NCBI GenBank assembly: GCA_030424545.1
Contig: JAUHWL010000003.1
Coordinates: 1 to 64,000, forward strand
Direction of reading: 5' to 3'
DNA: 64,000 nt
DNA from: Bacteroidia bacterium
GTDB lineage: Bacteria > Bacteroidota > Bacteroidia > Flavobacteriales > Schleiferiaceae
Shown: piece after piece, positions 27,601 through 35,361 of the stretch
Position numbering within the stretch: position 1 is the first letter of the stretch
How the letters are laid out: each line of letters begins with the position of its first letter
Notes under the pieces: model-generated
The model's input: the letters and a program-made list of their open reading frames with translations, nothing else
Told to the model about the DNA's origin: nothing
Database searches by the model: none
Translations under genes and position numbers: made by a program

Positions 27601-29398
27601 TAAGCGTTTGACATCCTAAATTTTGAAATCTTCCGCTCACAACTTCGGCATTGCTGTAACCACAATATCCATTTTTTGGAGTGTAGTAATTTGTTGCCTC
27701 AACATCAACTGGAGTAGGTTCAAAGATGCGAATGTCATCAATAGCCATGTCATTTTTATCATTGGCAACAGAAGTATTTTTTCTAGCTAAAAAGCGAATT
27801 CTGATGATTTTACCAGCAAACTGCTCTAAGCTAACAAAAGCTTTAGTGTATCCGGCATTGCTGCTGTTTTGTTGTTGATCTTTAACTATAAAAATGTTGT
27901 TTACATAGCTACTTACCGTGGTTCCTGTATCAACATCAATTCTAATTCTGTCAACATCAGCCCCATACATGTGGTAGTAAAACTCTAAAGCTGCACAGCC
28001 AACAGTACCAAGGTCTATACAAGGCGTAATTGCTTGTGTAAACTTGGGTGATCCTGATCCATTACCTTGACTAGCTTCTGTATAAATATATTTTCCAGAA
28101 CCAGTTGTATGGTCTCCATTTGGACCTGTATTGTTTGTTGATGTTCCACCAGATCGGATAGACCATGCAAAACCTGTAGATGTTGCATTTGGTGCGACTT
28201 CCCAATTTAATCCAGTGGGTGTATTATCTGTGGGCCAGACACCTCGATGCGCGGTTCCAGTGGCTCCCGTTCCTGTACCGGGTGTCCAATAGGCATTGCT
28301 TTCAAAATCTTCTACCCAAGGAAAAGATTGAATTACTAAGGGGAATGAATTAGGATATGCGGCTCCACAAATTGGGGGCGGGGCTAAATCTCGCCAAAAT
28401 GTATAATAATTTGGGATGGTACTCATATTTGGGTCTCTGGTCATGTTCGGACATGCACAGTCATAGATTTCTACATACCAATCTATAGTATCGTAAAGGT
28501 TGATGTTTGTCCAATTATGCGTAAACTCAATAGAATCAGGACAGCTAGTTGGCGTAGTCATAGTATCTACGGTCCATGGGCCTTTGTTTAATCTCCAATA
28601 TACCAGCATGCTGTCAATACCTGTGTTATCACGCACTCTAATCTTCATTTGTTGAGAGGCATTGTATCGCGCACCAATTGGTTTTCTAAACGGAATTACA
28701 TTGTAGGTAAGAGTTGGAGGCTCAAGCTCACAAGGAGCAGCTTCTACCAAAAGGTTATCTACATACCAACCCGATAAAGTAAAAGGCGCACTTAATTGAT
28801 GCACAACTATAAATCTAATCTTACAGTTTGGATACCCGTTTGTTCCACCAAGAATAGAAGAAACATCAAAAGTTTCTTCACTCCACCAATTGTTTGTAGG
28901 GTTTACAATATTGGTGGGAGAAGTAGTTGGTCCATGCCAATAAGGTGTAATTTGTGGTGATGGATAACTCAATTCGTTAAAATAGCCAACCGAAGAAAAC
29001 TGCGGGCTATTTCCTTGGTACATAGGGCCAGTAACGTTTGACCAAGTAGTTCCACCATCATTACTAGCTTGGATGTATCCGCGTTGACCGAAATAAATTT
29101 TACATATTTGATTGAACTTAAATCGGATAAAGATATTTCCAACCGTTGAAAAATTGTCAGTTTCAAATATTACAGAATCAAAAGGAACAACTCTTGAATG
29201 ATAACTCATCGGTGAACTTACCCACAAATGGTTGGTATCGTTCCACTCAGAATTTAATATTGCACTTGTGTTGTACGTTGAAACACTATCGGGGCCAGAG
29301 GGCGGGTCAAAATTCTCTGAATACACGGTAGTAACTTGAGCCGAACCAATTAAACAAAATAATGTTCCAAATAAAGTTGCGAGTATCTTTTTTCTCAT
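24602..29398 (-). CDS. Very large T9SS type A cargo protein with MAM-like modules
   Basis: The protein has 1598 residues with a signal peptide ending at IGSAQ (about residue 20). At least two long modules repeat the same pattern. Each opens with a 'DFE/DFDGP...W' segment, contains 'GPxxDxxxGxGxYxYTE', then 'LxFxYHMYGxDI', and ends 'VRFxAxK...DxAIDxIRIY' (around residues 360-560 and 690-890). This is the layout of MAM/jelly-roll adhesion domains. Between them are CARDB-like stretches (VPVVCKIQ, VPITYTI). The end is a T9SS tail (NIIPNPSNGLTRI, YNMLGQEM, and a basic MVR terminus). It is probably a surface adhesin or a secreted enzyme scaffold. No catalytic motif was seen. Confidence 0.88.
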   Translation of the reverse strand: MRKKILATLFGTLFCLIGSAQVTTVYSENFDPPSGPDSVSTYNTSAILNSEWNDTNHLWVSSPMSYHSRVVPFDSVIFETDNFSTVGNIFIRFKFNQICKIYFGQRGYIQASNDGGTTWSNVTGPMYQGNSPQFSSVGYFNELSYPSPQITPYWHGPTTSPTNIVNPTNNWWSEETFDVSSILGGTNGYPNCKIRFIVVHQLSAPFTLSGWYVDNLLVEAAPCELEPPTLTYNVIPFRKPIGARYNASQQMKIRVRDNTGIDSMLVYWRLNKGPWTVDTMTTPTSCPDSIEFTHNWTNINLYDTIDWYVEIYDCACPNMTRDPNMSTIPNYYTFWRDLAPPPICGAAYPNSFPLVIQSFPWVEDFESNAYWTPGTGTGATGTAHRGVWPTDNTPTGLNWEVAPNATSTGFAWSIRSGGTSTNNTGPNGDHTTGSGKYIYTEASQGNGSGSPKFTQAITPCIDLGTVGCAALEFYYHMYGADVDRIRIDVDTGTTVSSYVNNIFIVKDQQQNSSNAGYTKAFVSLEQFAGKIIRIRFLARKNTSVANDKNDMAIDDIRIFEPTPVDVEATNYYTPKNGYCGYSNAEVVSGRFQNLGCQTLTAVPVVCKIQRTPPGTTIPNPPTFIRDTIFGSFGLGDDTTFTFTPTANLSAYGTYKLWIYSDVPGDTVNGNDTTNAYTIVHNQPFSGFPYILDFDGPTTVPGNGTNNNPGTVGNDDWERIPDPTTASYAFHVKTQKTPSAATGPRTDYSSSGDGNYLYTEGNYGTSPTSALFVSKCFDLTGLTSPVLDFMYHMYGTDIGALAMQIVPNGSNAWVAIPGVGVTQPSQMQTSSVKDWNYLSADLSSWAGQVVKVRFVAQKTGLGSASDIAIDNIRIYDKINTDVGIINFNGPSQRVDTANPDVPVFVIRNFGKNSVTGVPITYTITPTCGPNAGISVTYNTTYTGTIAAGAEYAYAVPASAMPNYPIGDFEICASTNKTGDTYSFNNSFCKRSVGWPMTSIQTGFSEDFDNCNGGTASGFWQRGDYRIFKIESTATPASTPNSYNSLYWPYTSYPSSNEYLNAPRFMGFDTIVGAQLWFSHKFNFGSNDVGVVEYQTGANWLPLGFDDPDDEIGINWYNGANIPAANNGAGFVQNSAALPGSTNGWITSMWPLNIYNWSSSPLILRWNHISAGGGSTGWGVDNVEIRIPPQNSAAPYAIETKEYLLMPNQPATVQARVQNTGAKKLDSCMVSYAIDGVWTTPQKVVFSPNLITGKISDWVDFNIKWQNPISGPHTICVATSRPNNKQDNFTPDDTLCEVFKVLDEITFTAADPDYCNNFDDPNQIDWIEINTSKKSGLVSWEKGTPNQAPIIGAHSAPNAWMTKLNNNYKLRDSSSLFTPVFVTDSFKLYDISFWHNFKTELYHDGGTIDVTFDGGINWRTIGYVFPDTSVHWYNTNHVTSLDILNPGWSGESGGWIKSGLTIQFDQDRKSVLRFRFASDQSFEYQGWAIDDFCMKQRDGTDTPDDFIGVEEMNSLDFIDVGNIIPNPSNGLTRIPYFMNTPADLKVSIYNMLGQEMLSFADRSEIGVNSLEFDVTGWAPGMYVVAIQVNGEQITKKMMVR

Positions 29399-29448
29399 AT
29401 TGATTTTTCTAAATCTTTAATTCTAACTAATGGTGAAACGTTAGCGAA

Positions 29449-29456
29449 CAAATATA
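29449..29456 (-). promoter_or_regulatory. Promoter -7 box of the large T9SS gene
   Basis: On the minus strand the sequence is TATATTTG, an exact consensus match 50 nt before the ATG at 29398. Confidence 0.5.
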
Positions 29457-29506
29457 TAAAAGTAGACCGTTGAAACGGCCTTGCTTGAGCATTAGTGCAA
29501 TAGTTT

Positions 29507-30118
29507 TTATTTAACGTTAATGTTAAGCAGTAAATCTGAGTCTATAAATCCTTTTAAATGATCATTCGGTTTTACAGAGCCGACCCCCGCGGGAGTGCCC
29601 GTATAAATTAAATCGCCAATTTTAAGGGTGAAGTATTTAGAGGCTTCGGCAATAATTTGGTTTACCGTAAAAAGCATGTTTTTTGTATGGCCATCTTGTA
29701 CAACTTGGCCGTTTTGCTCTAGTTTAAAATTGATGTCTTGTATATCTTTAAACTTATTTTTATCTACAAACTTTCCAACGGCCGCAGAGCCATCAAAGGC
29801 TTTTGCACGCTCCCAGGGTAGTTTTTTTTCTTTTAATGTGGCTTGTAAATCACGGGCTGTAAAATCTAATCCAACACTTATTTCGTTGTAATATTTGTGT
29901 GCAAAGCGCTCTTCTATGTGTTTTCCTAAACGGTTAATTTTCACAACCAATTCAATTTCGTAATGCACATCGTTGCTAAAATCTGGGATAAAAAACGGGT
30001 GTCTTTTTAGCAGAAGTGCCGTTTCTGGTTTTAAAAAAAGAACAGGTTCTGTAGGGATGTTATTGTTTAATTCTTTGGCGTGGTCTGCATAGTTTCTGCC
30101 AATACAGATTATTTTCAT
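29507..30118 (-). CDS. Fumarylacetoacetate hydrolase (FAH) family protein
   Basis: The protein has 203 residues, the compact single-domain FAH length. Metal ligands are visible in HYEIELVVKI (two Glu) and VGLDFTARDLQ (Asp). FDGSAAVGKF and LIYTGTPAGVGSV complete the family pattern. Members hydrolyse or decarboxylate beta-keto acids, including oxaloacetate and acylpyruvates, so the exact substrate is open. It starts 8 nt after the exonuclease gene on the same strand. Confidence 0.92.
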   Translation of the reverse strand: MKIICIGRNYADHAKELNNNIPTEPVLFLKPETALLLKRHPFFIPDFSNDVHYEIELVVKINRLGKHIEERFAHKYYNEISVGLDFTARDLQATLKEKKLPWERAKAFDGSAAVGKFVDKNKFKDIQDINFKLEQNGQVVQDGHTKNMLFTVNQIIAEASKYFTLKIGDLIYTGTPAGVGSVKPNDHLKGFIDSDLLLNINVK

Positions 30119-30126
30119 GGCTTGAT

Positions 30127-30897
30127 TTATTTATTAAAACTGCGCAATTTTATTGCGGTTAGCACTTTTTTGGTGTACAGTGGGAAATCAGATTTTTGTA
30201 TCCAACCATAATAACCGGGATCTTGTACCAAAACATCTTCTACCAATTTACCCTTGTGTTTGCCAAAGGTTATAATTTCTTGGTTGTCTTGATTGTAAGC
30301 AATAAATCCGGCAAAATCTACCACCTTTTGTCTGTTGCTAAATTCGCTTAAAAATTGGGTGTTGTTTTCAAGATCTTTGGGGTAGCGGTCTAGTTGAGAT
30401 TTTAAGATTTCGTAAGTCGCTCTAACGTCAGCTTCGGCACTGTGCGCGTTTTCTAGGTTTTTCTCACAATAAAATTTATATGCGGCACTTAATGTTCTTT
30501 GTTCCATACGGTGAAAAATATTCTGAACATCTACGGCCACGCGTTTGCCCATATCAAAATCAATATCAACACGTAAAAACTCTTCGGCCAACAGGGGAAT
30601 ATCAAATTTATTGCTGTTGTAGCCGGCCAAATCAGAATCTGATACAAGCTCATAAACGCGTTTGCTTATTTCTTTAAATGTGGGTTTATCGGCCACATCG
30701 GCATCGTATATACCGTGTATTTCGCTTGTTTCTGGCGGTATGGGGCGTTCTGGATTTACGCGCCATGTGTGACTTTCTTCTTCGCCACTTGGGTGAATTT
30801 TTAATAACGAGATTTCTACAATTCGGTCTTTTACAACATCTACCCCAGTTGTTTCTAAATCAAAAAATACAATGGGTCTTTTTAATTTTAATTCCAT
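30127..30897 (-). CDS. DEDDh 3'-5' exonuclease (DnaQ/ExoX-like)
   Basis: The protein has 256 residues. The exonuclease domain spans 7-190: FFDLETTG (Asp and Glu), YNSNKFDIPLLAEEF, and HSAEADVRAT with the catalytic His and Asp. Residues 215-256 carry FGKHKGKLVEDV followed by YYGWI, a short module found at the end of ExoX-like exonucleases. It is probably a DNA repair or RNA-trimming nuclease. It shares a transcript with the FAH-family gene. It begins immediately downstream of the E2 gene terminator. Confidence 0.9.
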   Translation of the reverse strand: MELKLKRPIVFFDLETTGVDVVKDRIVEISLLKIHPSGEEESHTWRVNPERPIPPETSEIHGIYDADVADKPTFKEISKRVYELVSDSDLAGYNSNKFDIPLLAEEFLRVDIDFDMGKRVAVDVQNIFHRMEQRTLSAAYKFYCEKNLENAHSAEADVRATYEILKSQLDRYPKDLENNTQFLSEFSNRQKVVDFAGFIAYNQDNQEIITFGKHKGKLVEDVLVQDPGYYGWIQKSDFPLYTKKVLTAIKLRSFNK

Positions 30898-30902
30898 GGC
30901 TT

Positions 30903-30941
30903 AAAAATAAAAATCCCGCCCCGAAATTTTTCGAAGCGGGA
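30903..30941 (-). terminator. Terminator of the E2 gene
   Basis: On the minus strand, TCCCGC and GCGGGA (30936-30941 with 30914-30919) form the stem base around a CGAAA/TTTCG inner arm, followed by a T-rich run. It lies 39 nt after the E2 stop codon. Confidence 0.75.
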
Positions 30942-30979
30942 GTGATTTTACTATTTTTTATTAACGTTTGTGGTTGTTT

Positions 30980-32326
30980 TTAAAACTCACGGTTTACATC
31001 CCATTGTTCTAAATAATCGGCAACGCGTCTTACAAACATTCCACCAAGTGCACCATCTACAACGCGGTGGTCGTAGCTATGGCTTAAAAACATTTTATGG
31101 CGGATGGCAATTACATCGCCTTCTGGAGTTTCTATAACCGCTGGTTTTTTAACAATTGCACCCATGGCCATAATGGCCACCTGTGGTTGGTTAATAATAG
31201 GTGTGCCTAGTACATTGCCAAAGGTTCCTACGTTAGTAAGTGTGTAAGTTCCACCAGAAATTTCGTCTGGTTTTAATTGGTTGTTTCTTGCACGGTTGGC
31301 TAAATCGTTAACGGCTTTGGTTAATCCAACCAAATTTAATTGGTCTGCATTTTTAATTACAGGTACAATTAAGTTTCCGCTAGGCAATGCTGCTGCCATA
31401 CCTATATTAATAGGTTTGTGTTTTACAATTTTAGTTCCGTCTAGACTAATATTAATCATCGGGAAATCTTTAATTGCTTTTACAATTGCTTCTATAAAGA
31501 TTGGGGTGAAAGTAATTTTTTCGCCTTCTCTTTTTTGGAAGTTGTCTTTAACCTTACTTCTCCAACGGAAAATATTGGTAACATCGGCTTCTACAAAGCT
31601 TGTTACGTGCGGAGATGTATGCTTACTCATAACCATGTGGTCTGAGATAATTTTGCGCATACGATCCATTTCTATGATTTCATCGCCAGGGAAAACCGGA
31701 ACGTTTACAGATCCTGCATCGGCTGGTTTTGCTGCTGGAGCACTTGGTTTTGCCGGTGCAGCTGGTGCTGCCGGAGCCGCGGCTTGTGGTGCTGCTGCTG
31801 GTGCAGTGCCTCTTGTAGCTACATAAGCAAGAATGTCTTTTTTGGTAACACGGCCATCTTGTCCGGTACCTGTAAGCGCATCTAGCTCTGCTTGGCCAAT
31901 GCCTTCGGTTTTAGCAATACTGCGTACTAGCGGAGAATAAAAATTCCCGTTAGATGATTTTGCAACCTCTGCTACAACCGTATTTGCTGTAGATGCTGCC
32001 ATAGCCACAGTTTCTTCTACTGCCGCAACTTCTGCTGGTTTTTCTTCTTTCTTAACTGCTCCGTTATCAGAGGCAGCATCTGCACCACCGGTGTTTATAA
32101 TAGCAATTGCTTGTCCAACTTGAACAACGTCATTCTCGTTAAAAAGCTTTTTTACTAAAACGCCTTCTACAGGCGAAGGAACCTCAGAATCTACTTTATC
32201 TGTGGCAATTTCTAATACAGATTCGTCTGCATCAATTGTATCACCTTCGTTTTTCAACCAGTTGGTAATTGTTGCTTCTGCAACACTCTCGCCCATTTTG
32301 GGCATAATTAATTCATACTGCGCCAT
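30980..32326 (-). CDS. 2-oxo acid dehydrogenase complex E2 (dihydrolipoamide acyltransferase)
   Basis: The protein has 448 residues. The lipoyl domain (1-78) carries the attachment Lys44 in ATDKVDSEV. An Ala-rich linker follows. The E3/E1-binding domain is near 127-165 (YSPLVRSIAKTEGI, GRVTKKDIL). An Ala/Pro hinge (about 170-205) leads to the acyltransferase domain (215-448), with HSYDHRVVDGALGG near 418. DKVDSEVPS is typical of the branched-chain and mixed E2 of Bacteroidota, so pyruvate, 2-oxoglutarate or branched-chain acids are all possible. No E1 or E3 gene is adjacent, and it stands alone. Confidence 0.93.
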   Translation of the reverse strand: MAQYELIMPKMGESVAEATITNWLKNEGDTIDADESVLEIATDKVDSEVPSPVEGVLVKKLFNENDVVQVGQAIAIINTGGADAASDNGAVKKEEKPAEVAAVEETVAMAASTANTVVAEVAKSSNGNFYSPLVRSIAKTEGIGQAELDALTGTGQDGRVTKKDILAYVATRGTAPAAAPQAAAPAAPAAPAKPSAPAAKPADAGSVNVPVFPGDEIIEMDRMRKIISDHMVMSKHTSPHVTSFVEADVTNIFRWRSKVKDNFQKREGEKITFTPIFIEAIVKAIKDFPMINISLDGTKIVKHKPINIGMAAALPSGNLIVPVIKNADQLNLVGLTKAVNDLANRARNNQLKPDEISGGTYTLTNVGTFGNVLGTPIINQPQVAIMAMGAIVKKPAVIETPEGDVIAIRHKMFLSHSYDHRVVDGALGGMFVRRVADYLEQWDVNREF

Positions 32327-32440
32327 TGGTATGTATTTAGCTGAATTTTGGGTTGCGAATTTAGCGAAAGAAAACGGTTTGAAAACCTAAAAATATGCTT
32401 TAGGGCAACTGATTGATAATGAATGAAACTCGGTTTAAAC

Positions 32441-32448
32441 TACATTTG
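32441..32448 (+). promoter_or_regulatory. Promoter -7 box of ruvX, near-leaderless
   Basis: TACATTTG matches TAnnTTTG and ends 4 nt before the ruvX ATG at 32453. Confidence 0.55.
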
Positions 32449-32452
32449 TTGC

Positions 32453-32863
32453 ATGGCTAAAATACTTGCATTTGATATTGGTAAAAAGAGAACGGGCGTG
32501 GCCGAAACAGACCCGTTGCAAATTATTGCTACAGGTTTGCCTACGGTAGATACGCAGCAACTTTTAAAATTTTTAAAAAAATATGTAGCGCAAGAAAATC
32601 CGGAATTGCTTATAGTAGGCGAGCCCAAACGCTTGCACGGAGAGCCCAGCGAAGTAGAAGGCTTTATTTTAAATTGGATTTCTATTTTTAAAAAACACTT
32701 TCCAAACTTACCTGTACAGCGTGTAGACGAGCGTTTTACCAGCAAGATGGCATCGTCTGTAATTGCCCAAAGTGGTTTGCCAAAAACAAAGCGGCAACAA
32801 AAAGGTTTGGTAGACGAGGTTAGCGCAGTAATTATCTTGCAAACGTATATGGATAGAAAATAA
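32453..32863 (+). CDS. ruvX: RuvX/YqgF-family Holliday junction resolvase-like protein
   Basis: The protein has 136 residues from the ATG at 32453. An upstream 10-codon extension is open but crosses the promoter box and is not family-like. The RNase H-like fold shows AFDIGKKRTGVA (residues 5-16) with the catalytic Asp, VGEPKRLHGEPSE near 62, DERFTSK near 96 and VDEVSAVIILQTY at the end. YqgF proteins act in 16S rRNA 5' end processing and were named as resolvases. It heads a same-strand cluster with def and mazG. Confidence 0.95.
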   Translation: MAKILAFDIGKKRTGVAETDPLQIIATGLPTVDTQQLLKFLKKYVAQENPELLIVGEPKRLHGEPSEVEGFILNWISIFKKHFPNLPVQRVDERFTSKMASSVIAQSGLPKTKRQQKGLVDEVSAVIILQTYMDRK

Positions 32864-32940
32864 AAATCTACCATACATTATATATATAGTAAGAATTCAC
32901 ATTTGCATACTATGCGCTTAAACTCATCCATTCATTAAAT

Positions 32941-32948
32941 TATATTTG
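32941..32948 (+). promoter_or_regulatory. Promoter -7 box of def
   Basis: TATATTTG matches TAnnTTTG exactly and ends 23 nt before the def ATG at 32972, giving an ordinary short leader and a second promoter inside the cluster. Confidence 0.55.
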
Positions 32949-32971
32949 CAGCCCTAAAAAAAATGGCATAG

Positions 32972-33541
32972 ATGATTTTACCCATTGTAGCATATGGCGA
33001 CCCAATTTTAAAAAAGGAATGCGAAGACATTACTGCAGAGTACCCAGGTTTGCAGCAACTAATTGCAAATATGTTTGAAACCATGTATGCCGCACATGGC
33101 GTAGGTTTGGCAGCTCCGCAAATAAATAAAGCAATACGCTTGTTTATTATAGATGCTAGTGGTTTTGTAAAAGAGGGCGATGAAGATTACGAAGAGTTAA
33201 AAGACCTTAAAAAAGTTTTTATAAACCCCATAATTGCCGATGAAGAAGGCGAAGAATGGGCATTTGAAGAAGGTTGCCTAAGCATACCCGATATACGCGA
33301 AGATGTGTATAGAAGGCCAGATATTACGATTACCTATTTGGATGAAAACTTTAAAAAACATACCGAAAAATATTCGGGACTTGGCGCACGCGTTATACAG
33401 CATGAGTACGACCATATAGAAGGTATATTGTTTACAGATTACCTTTCTCCGCTGCGTAAAAGAATGTTAAAAGGGCGATTGAATAATATCACAAAAGGAA
33501 AAGTTTCCGTTGATTATAGAATGAAATTCCCAACAAAATGA
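32972..33541 (+). CDS. def: Peptide deformylase
   Basis: The enzyme removes the formyl group from new polypeptides. All three motifs are present in its 189 residues: GVGLAAPQ (43-50), EEGCLSIP with the metal ligand Cys102, and QHEYDHIEG with ligands His144 and His148 and catalytic Glu145. The lipoprotein gene starts inside its stop (ATGA at 33538-33541), which indicates coupled translation. Confidence 0.97.
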   Translation: MILPIVAYGDPILKKECEDITAEYPGLQQLIANMFETMYAAHGVGLAAPQINKAIRLFIIDASGFVKEGDEDYEELKDLKKVFINPIIADEEGEEWAFEEGCLSIPDIREDVYRRPDITITYLDENFKKHTEKYSGLGARVIQHEYDHIEGILFTDYLSPLRKRMLKGRLNNITKGKVSVDYRMKFPTK

Positions 33542-34095
33542 AATATATCTCTTACCTAATTTTTAGCGTACTCTTTTTATCGGCTTGCCAAGACAATGCA
33601 GAAGTAGTAACCGTAGGCAATAAACCAGATACATCGGTAGTTTGGCTAGAAAAATTAGATAGTATAGATAGAGATTTGTTGGCCGATGAAACCATGAATA
33701 CCGAGAAAGGCTGGAAAGCTTTTACGGCATTTAGAAAATTTGCAAGAGAAAATCCAGATCATCCGTTGGCGCCCGTTTACCACATGAAAGCTGCATCTAT
33801 TGCGCGAAACATACCGGGCAAAACATTAATGGCCATAGAAGAGTACATGACCGTTTATAAAGAATATCCAACCGATTCTTTGGCACCACAAGCACAATTT
33901 TTAGTCGGTTTTACTTTCGATCAGAATTTAAACGATGCCGAAAGAGCCATTAAAGCTTACACGCTTTTTATAAACAATTATCCAGATCACCCACTGGCCA
34001 ACCAAGCAACAGATTTGGTGTCTATTTTAAAATCTTCAGAAACAGATTTGGAGCAAGTTAAAGAGTGGGAAAACCAAGCAAAAGCTAAAAAATAA
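33538..34095 (+). CDS. TPR-like lipoprotein
   Basis: The protein has 185 residues. The lipoprotein signal ends at LSAC with Cys17. The remainder is helical with paired-helix repeats resembling TPR or YbgF/BamD-type repeats (AIEEYMTVYKEYPTDSLAPQ, and AIKAYTLFINNYPDHP). The alternation of aromatic and 'YPDHPLA' endings is typical of outer-membrane biogenesis adaptors. Its partner is unknown. It overlaps def by 4 nt, and this gene order around def and mazG recurs in Flavobacteriia (from memory, not checked). Confidence 0.85.
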   Translation: MKYISYLIFSVLFLSACQDNAEVVTVGNKPDTSVVWLEKLDSIDRDLLADETMNTEKGWKAFTAFRKFARENPDHPLAPVYHMKAASIARNIPGKTLMAIEEYMTVYKEYPTDSLAPQAQFLVGFTFDQNLNDAERAIKAYTLFINNYPDHPLANQATDLVSILKSSETDLEQVKEWENQAKAKK

Positions 34096-34111
34096 TTACA
34101 TTTTAATAGAT

Positions 34112-34570
34112 ATGAATTTAAAAGAAATTCTTTCAATTTCAGGCAAACCAGGCTTGTACAAATTAATCAGCCAAAGCCGCAATGGTGTTATTGTAGAGTC
34201 AATTTTAGACGGAAAAAGATTTCCAGTGATTGCTAGCCAAAACGTAAGCACATTGGGCGACATTGCCATTTATACCTACGCAGAAGAAGTGCCTTTGGCC
34301 GAGGTTTTTAAAACCATTATGGAAAAAGAAAATAGCGGAGAAGCCCTTAGCCACAAAGCAAGTGGTAATGAATTAACCGACTATTTTTTAACCATTCTGC
34401 CAGAGTTTGATCGCGAACGCGTGTACACATCAGACATTAAAAAAGTATTAAACTGGTATAACCTTCTACAAAAAAACAACCTGCTTAATTTAGAAGAAGA
34501 AGCAGAAGAAGTTGAAGCTGCAGCACCAGAAGACGCAGAAAGTAAAAAAGATACCAAAGAGGCAGAATAA
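34112..34570 (+). CDS. DUF5606 family protein
   Basis: The protein has 152 residues. The N-terminal LKEILSISGKPGLYKLI and RFPVIASQNVSTLGDIAIYT patterns mark the DUF5606 family, which is essentially confined to Bacteroidota. The last 30 residues are an acidic tail of Glu, Ala and Asp. Function is unknown. Its stop overlaps the mazG start (TAATG at 34568-34572), so the two are translationally coupled. Confidence 0.9.
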   Translation: MNLKEILSISGKPGLYKLISQSRNGVIVESILDGKRFPVIASQNVSTLGDIAIYTYAEEVPLAEVFKTIMEKENSGEALSHKASGNELTDYFLTILPEFDRERVYTSDIKKVLNWYNLLQKNNLLNLEEEAEEVEAAAPEDAESKKDTKEAE

Positions 34571-35343
34571 TGAATAGCATGGCTAGCAAGCTCGAAGCTT
34601 TTGAGCGCCTCTTAAACATAATGGACGATTTGCGCGAAGGTTGCCCGTGGGATATGAAACAAACCATGGAAACGCTACGCCATCTTACCATAGAGGAAAC
34701 CTACGAGCTAGGCGATGCCATTCTAGAAAACGATATGGAAGAAATCAAGAAGGAGCTTGGCGATGTCATGCTCCATCTTGTTTTTTATAGCCGTATAGCC
34801 AGCGAAACCAAACACTTTGATGTGGCCGATGTGCTCAACAGCATTTGCGAAAAACTCATCAGTCGCCACCCACATATTTATGGCGATGTAAAAGTGGCCA
34901 ACGAAGAAGAAGTAAAGCAAAACTGGGAAGCGCTTAAACTTAAAGAAGGCAAAAAAAGTGTGCTAGAAGGCGTGCCCAAAAGTTTGCCTGCTATGGTAAA
35001 AGCCACCCGCATACAAGACAAAGCACGTGGTGTGGGCTTTGATTGGGAGCACCCCGAACAAGTGTGGGAAAAAGTGCAAGAAGAGATGCACGAGTTTAAA
35101 GAAGCGGTAGAAGAGGGCGATGCCAACCAAATAGAAAATGAGTTTGGCGACATACTTTTTTCTTTAATTAACTACGCCCGCTTTAAAGATATAGACCCTG
35201 AATTGGCGCTAGAACGTACCAATAAAAAATTCATCAAAAGGTTTCAATACTTAGAAACCGAAGCCGCCAAAGCTGGCAAAAAACTGCACGACATGACGCT
35301 GGACGAAATGGACGTGCATTGGAATGCTGCGAAGTTTTTGTAA
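34570..35343 (+). CDS. mazG: Nucleoside triphosphate pyrophosphohydrolase
   Basis: The enzyme hydrolyses NTPs to NMPs and helps clear aberrant nucleotides. Its 257 residues contain two MazG domains. The first has GCPWDMKQT near 22, EETYELGDAI near 38 and ELGDVMLHLVFY near 56. The second has FKEAVEEGD and EFGDILFSLINYARF near 190-205. The start at 34570 overlaps DUF5606. A second ATG at 34579 is also possible. Confidence 0.96.
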   Translation: MNSMASKLEAFERLLNIMDDLREGCPWDMKQTMETLRHLTIEETYELGDAILENDMEEIKKELGDVMLHLVFYSRIASETKHFDVADVLNSICEKLISRHPHIYGDVKVANEEEVKQNWEALKLKEGKKSVLEGVPKSLPAMVKATRIQDKARGVGFDWEHPEQVWEKVQEEMHEFKEAVEEGDANQIENEFGDILFSLINYARFKDIDPELALERTNKKFIKRFQYLETEAAKAGKKLHDMTLDEMDVHWNAAKFL

Positions 35344-35361
35344 AGGAAGGATCCCCTTAAA

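Noticed and set aside
24602-29398. The idea that the repeated modules of the large T9SS protein are CRISPR or tandem DNA repeats
   Set aside because: The similarity is at protein-motif level; I see no DNA-level direct repeats of array type.
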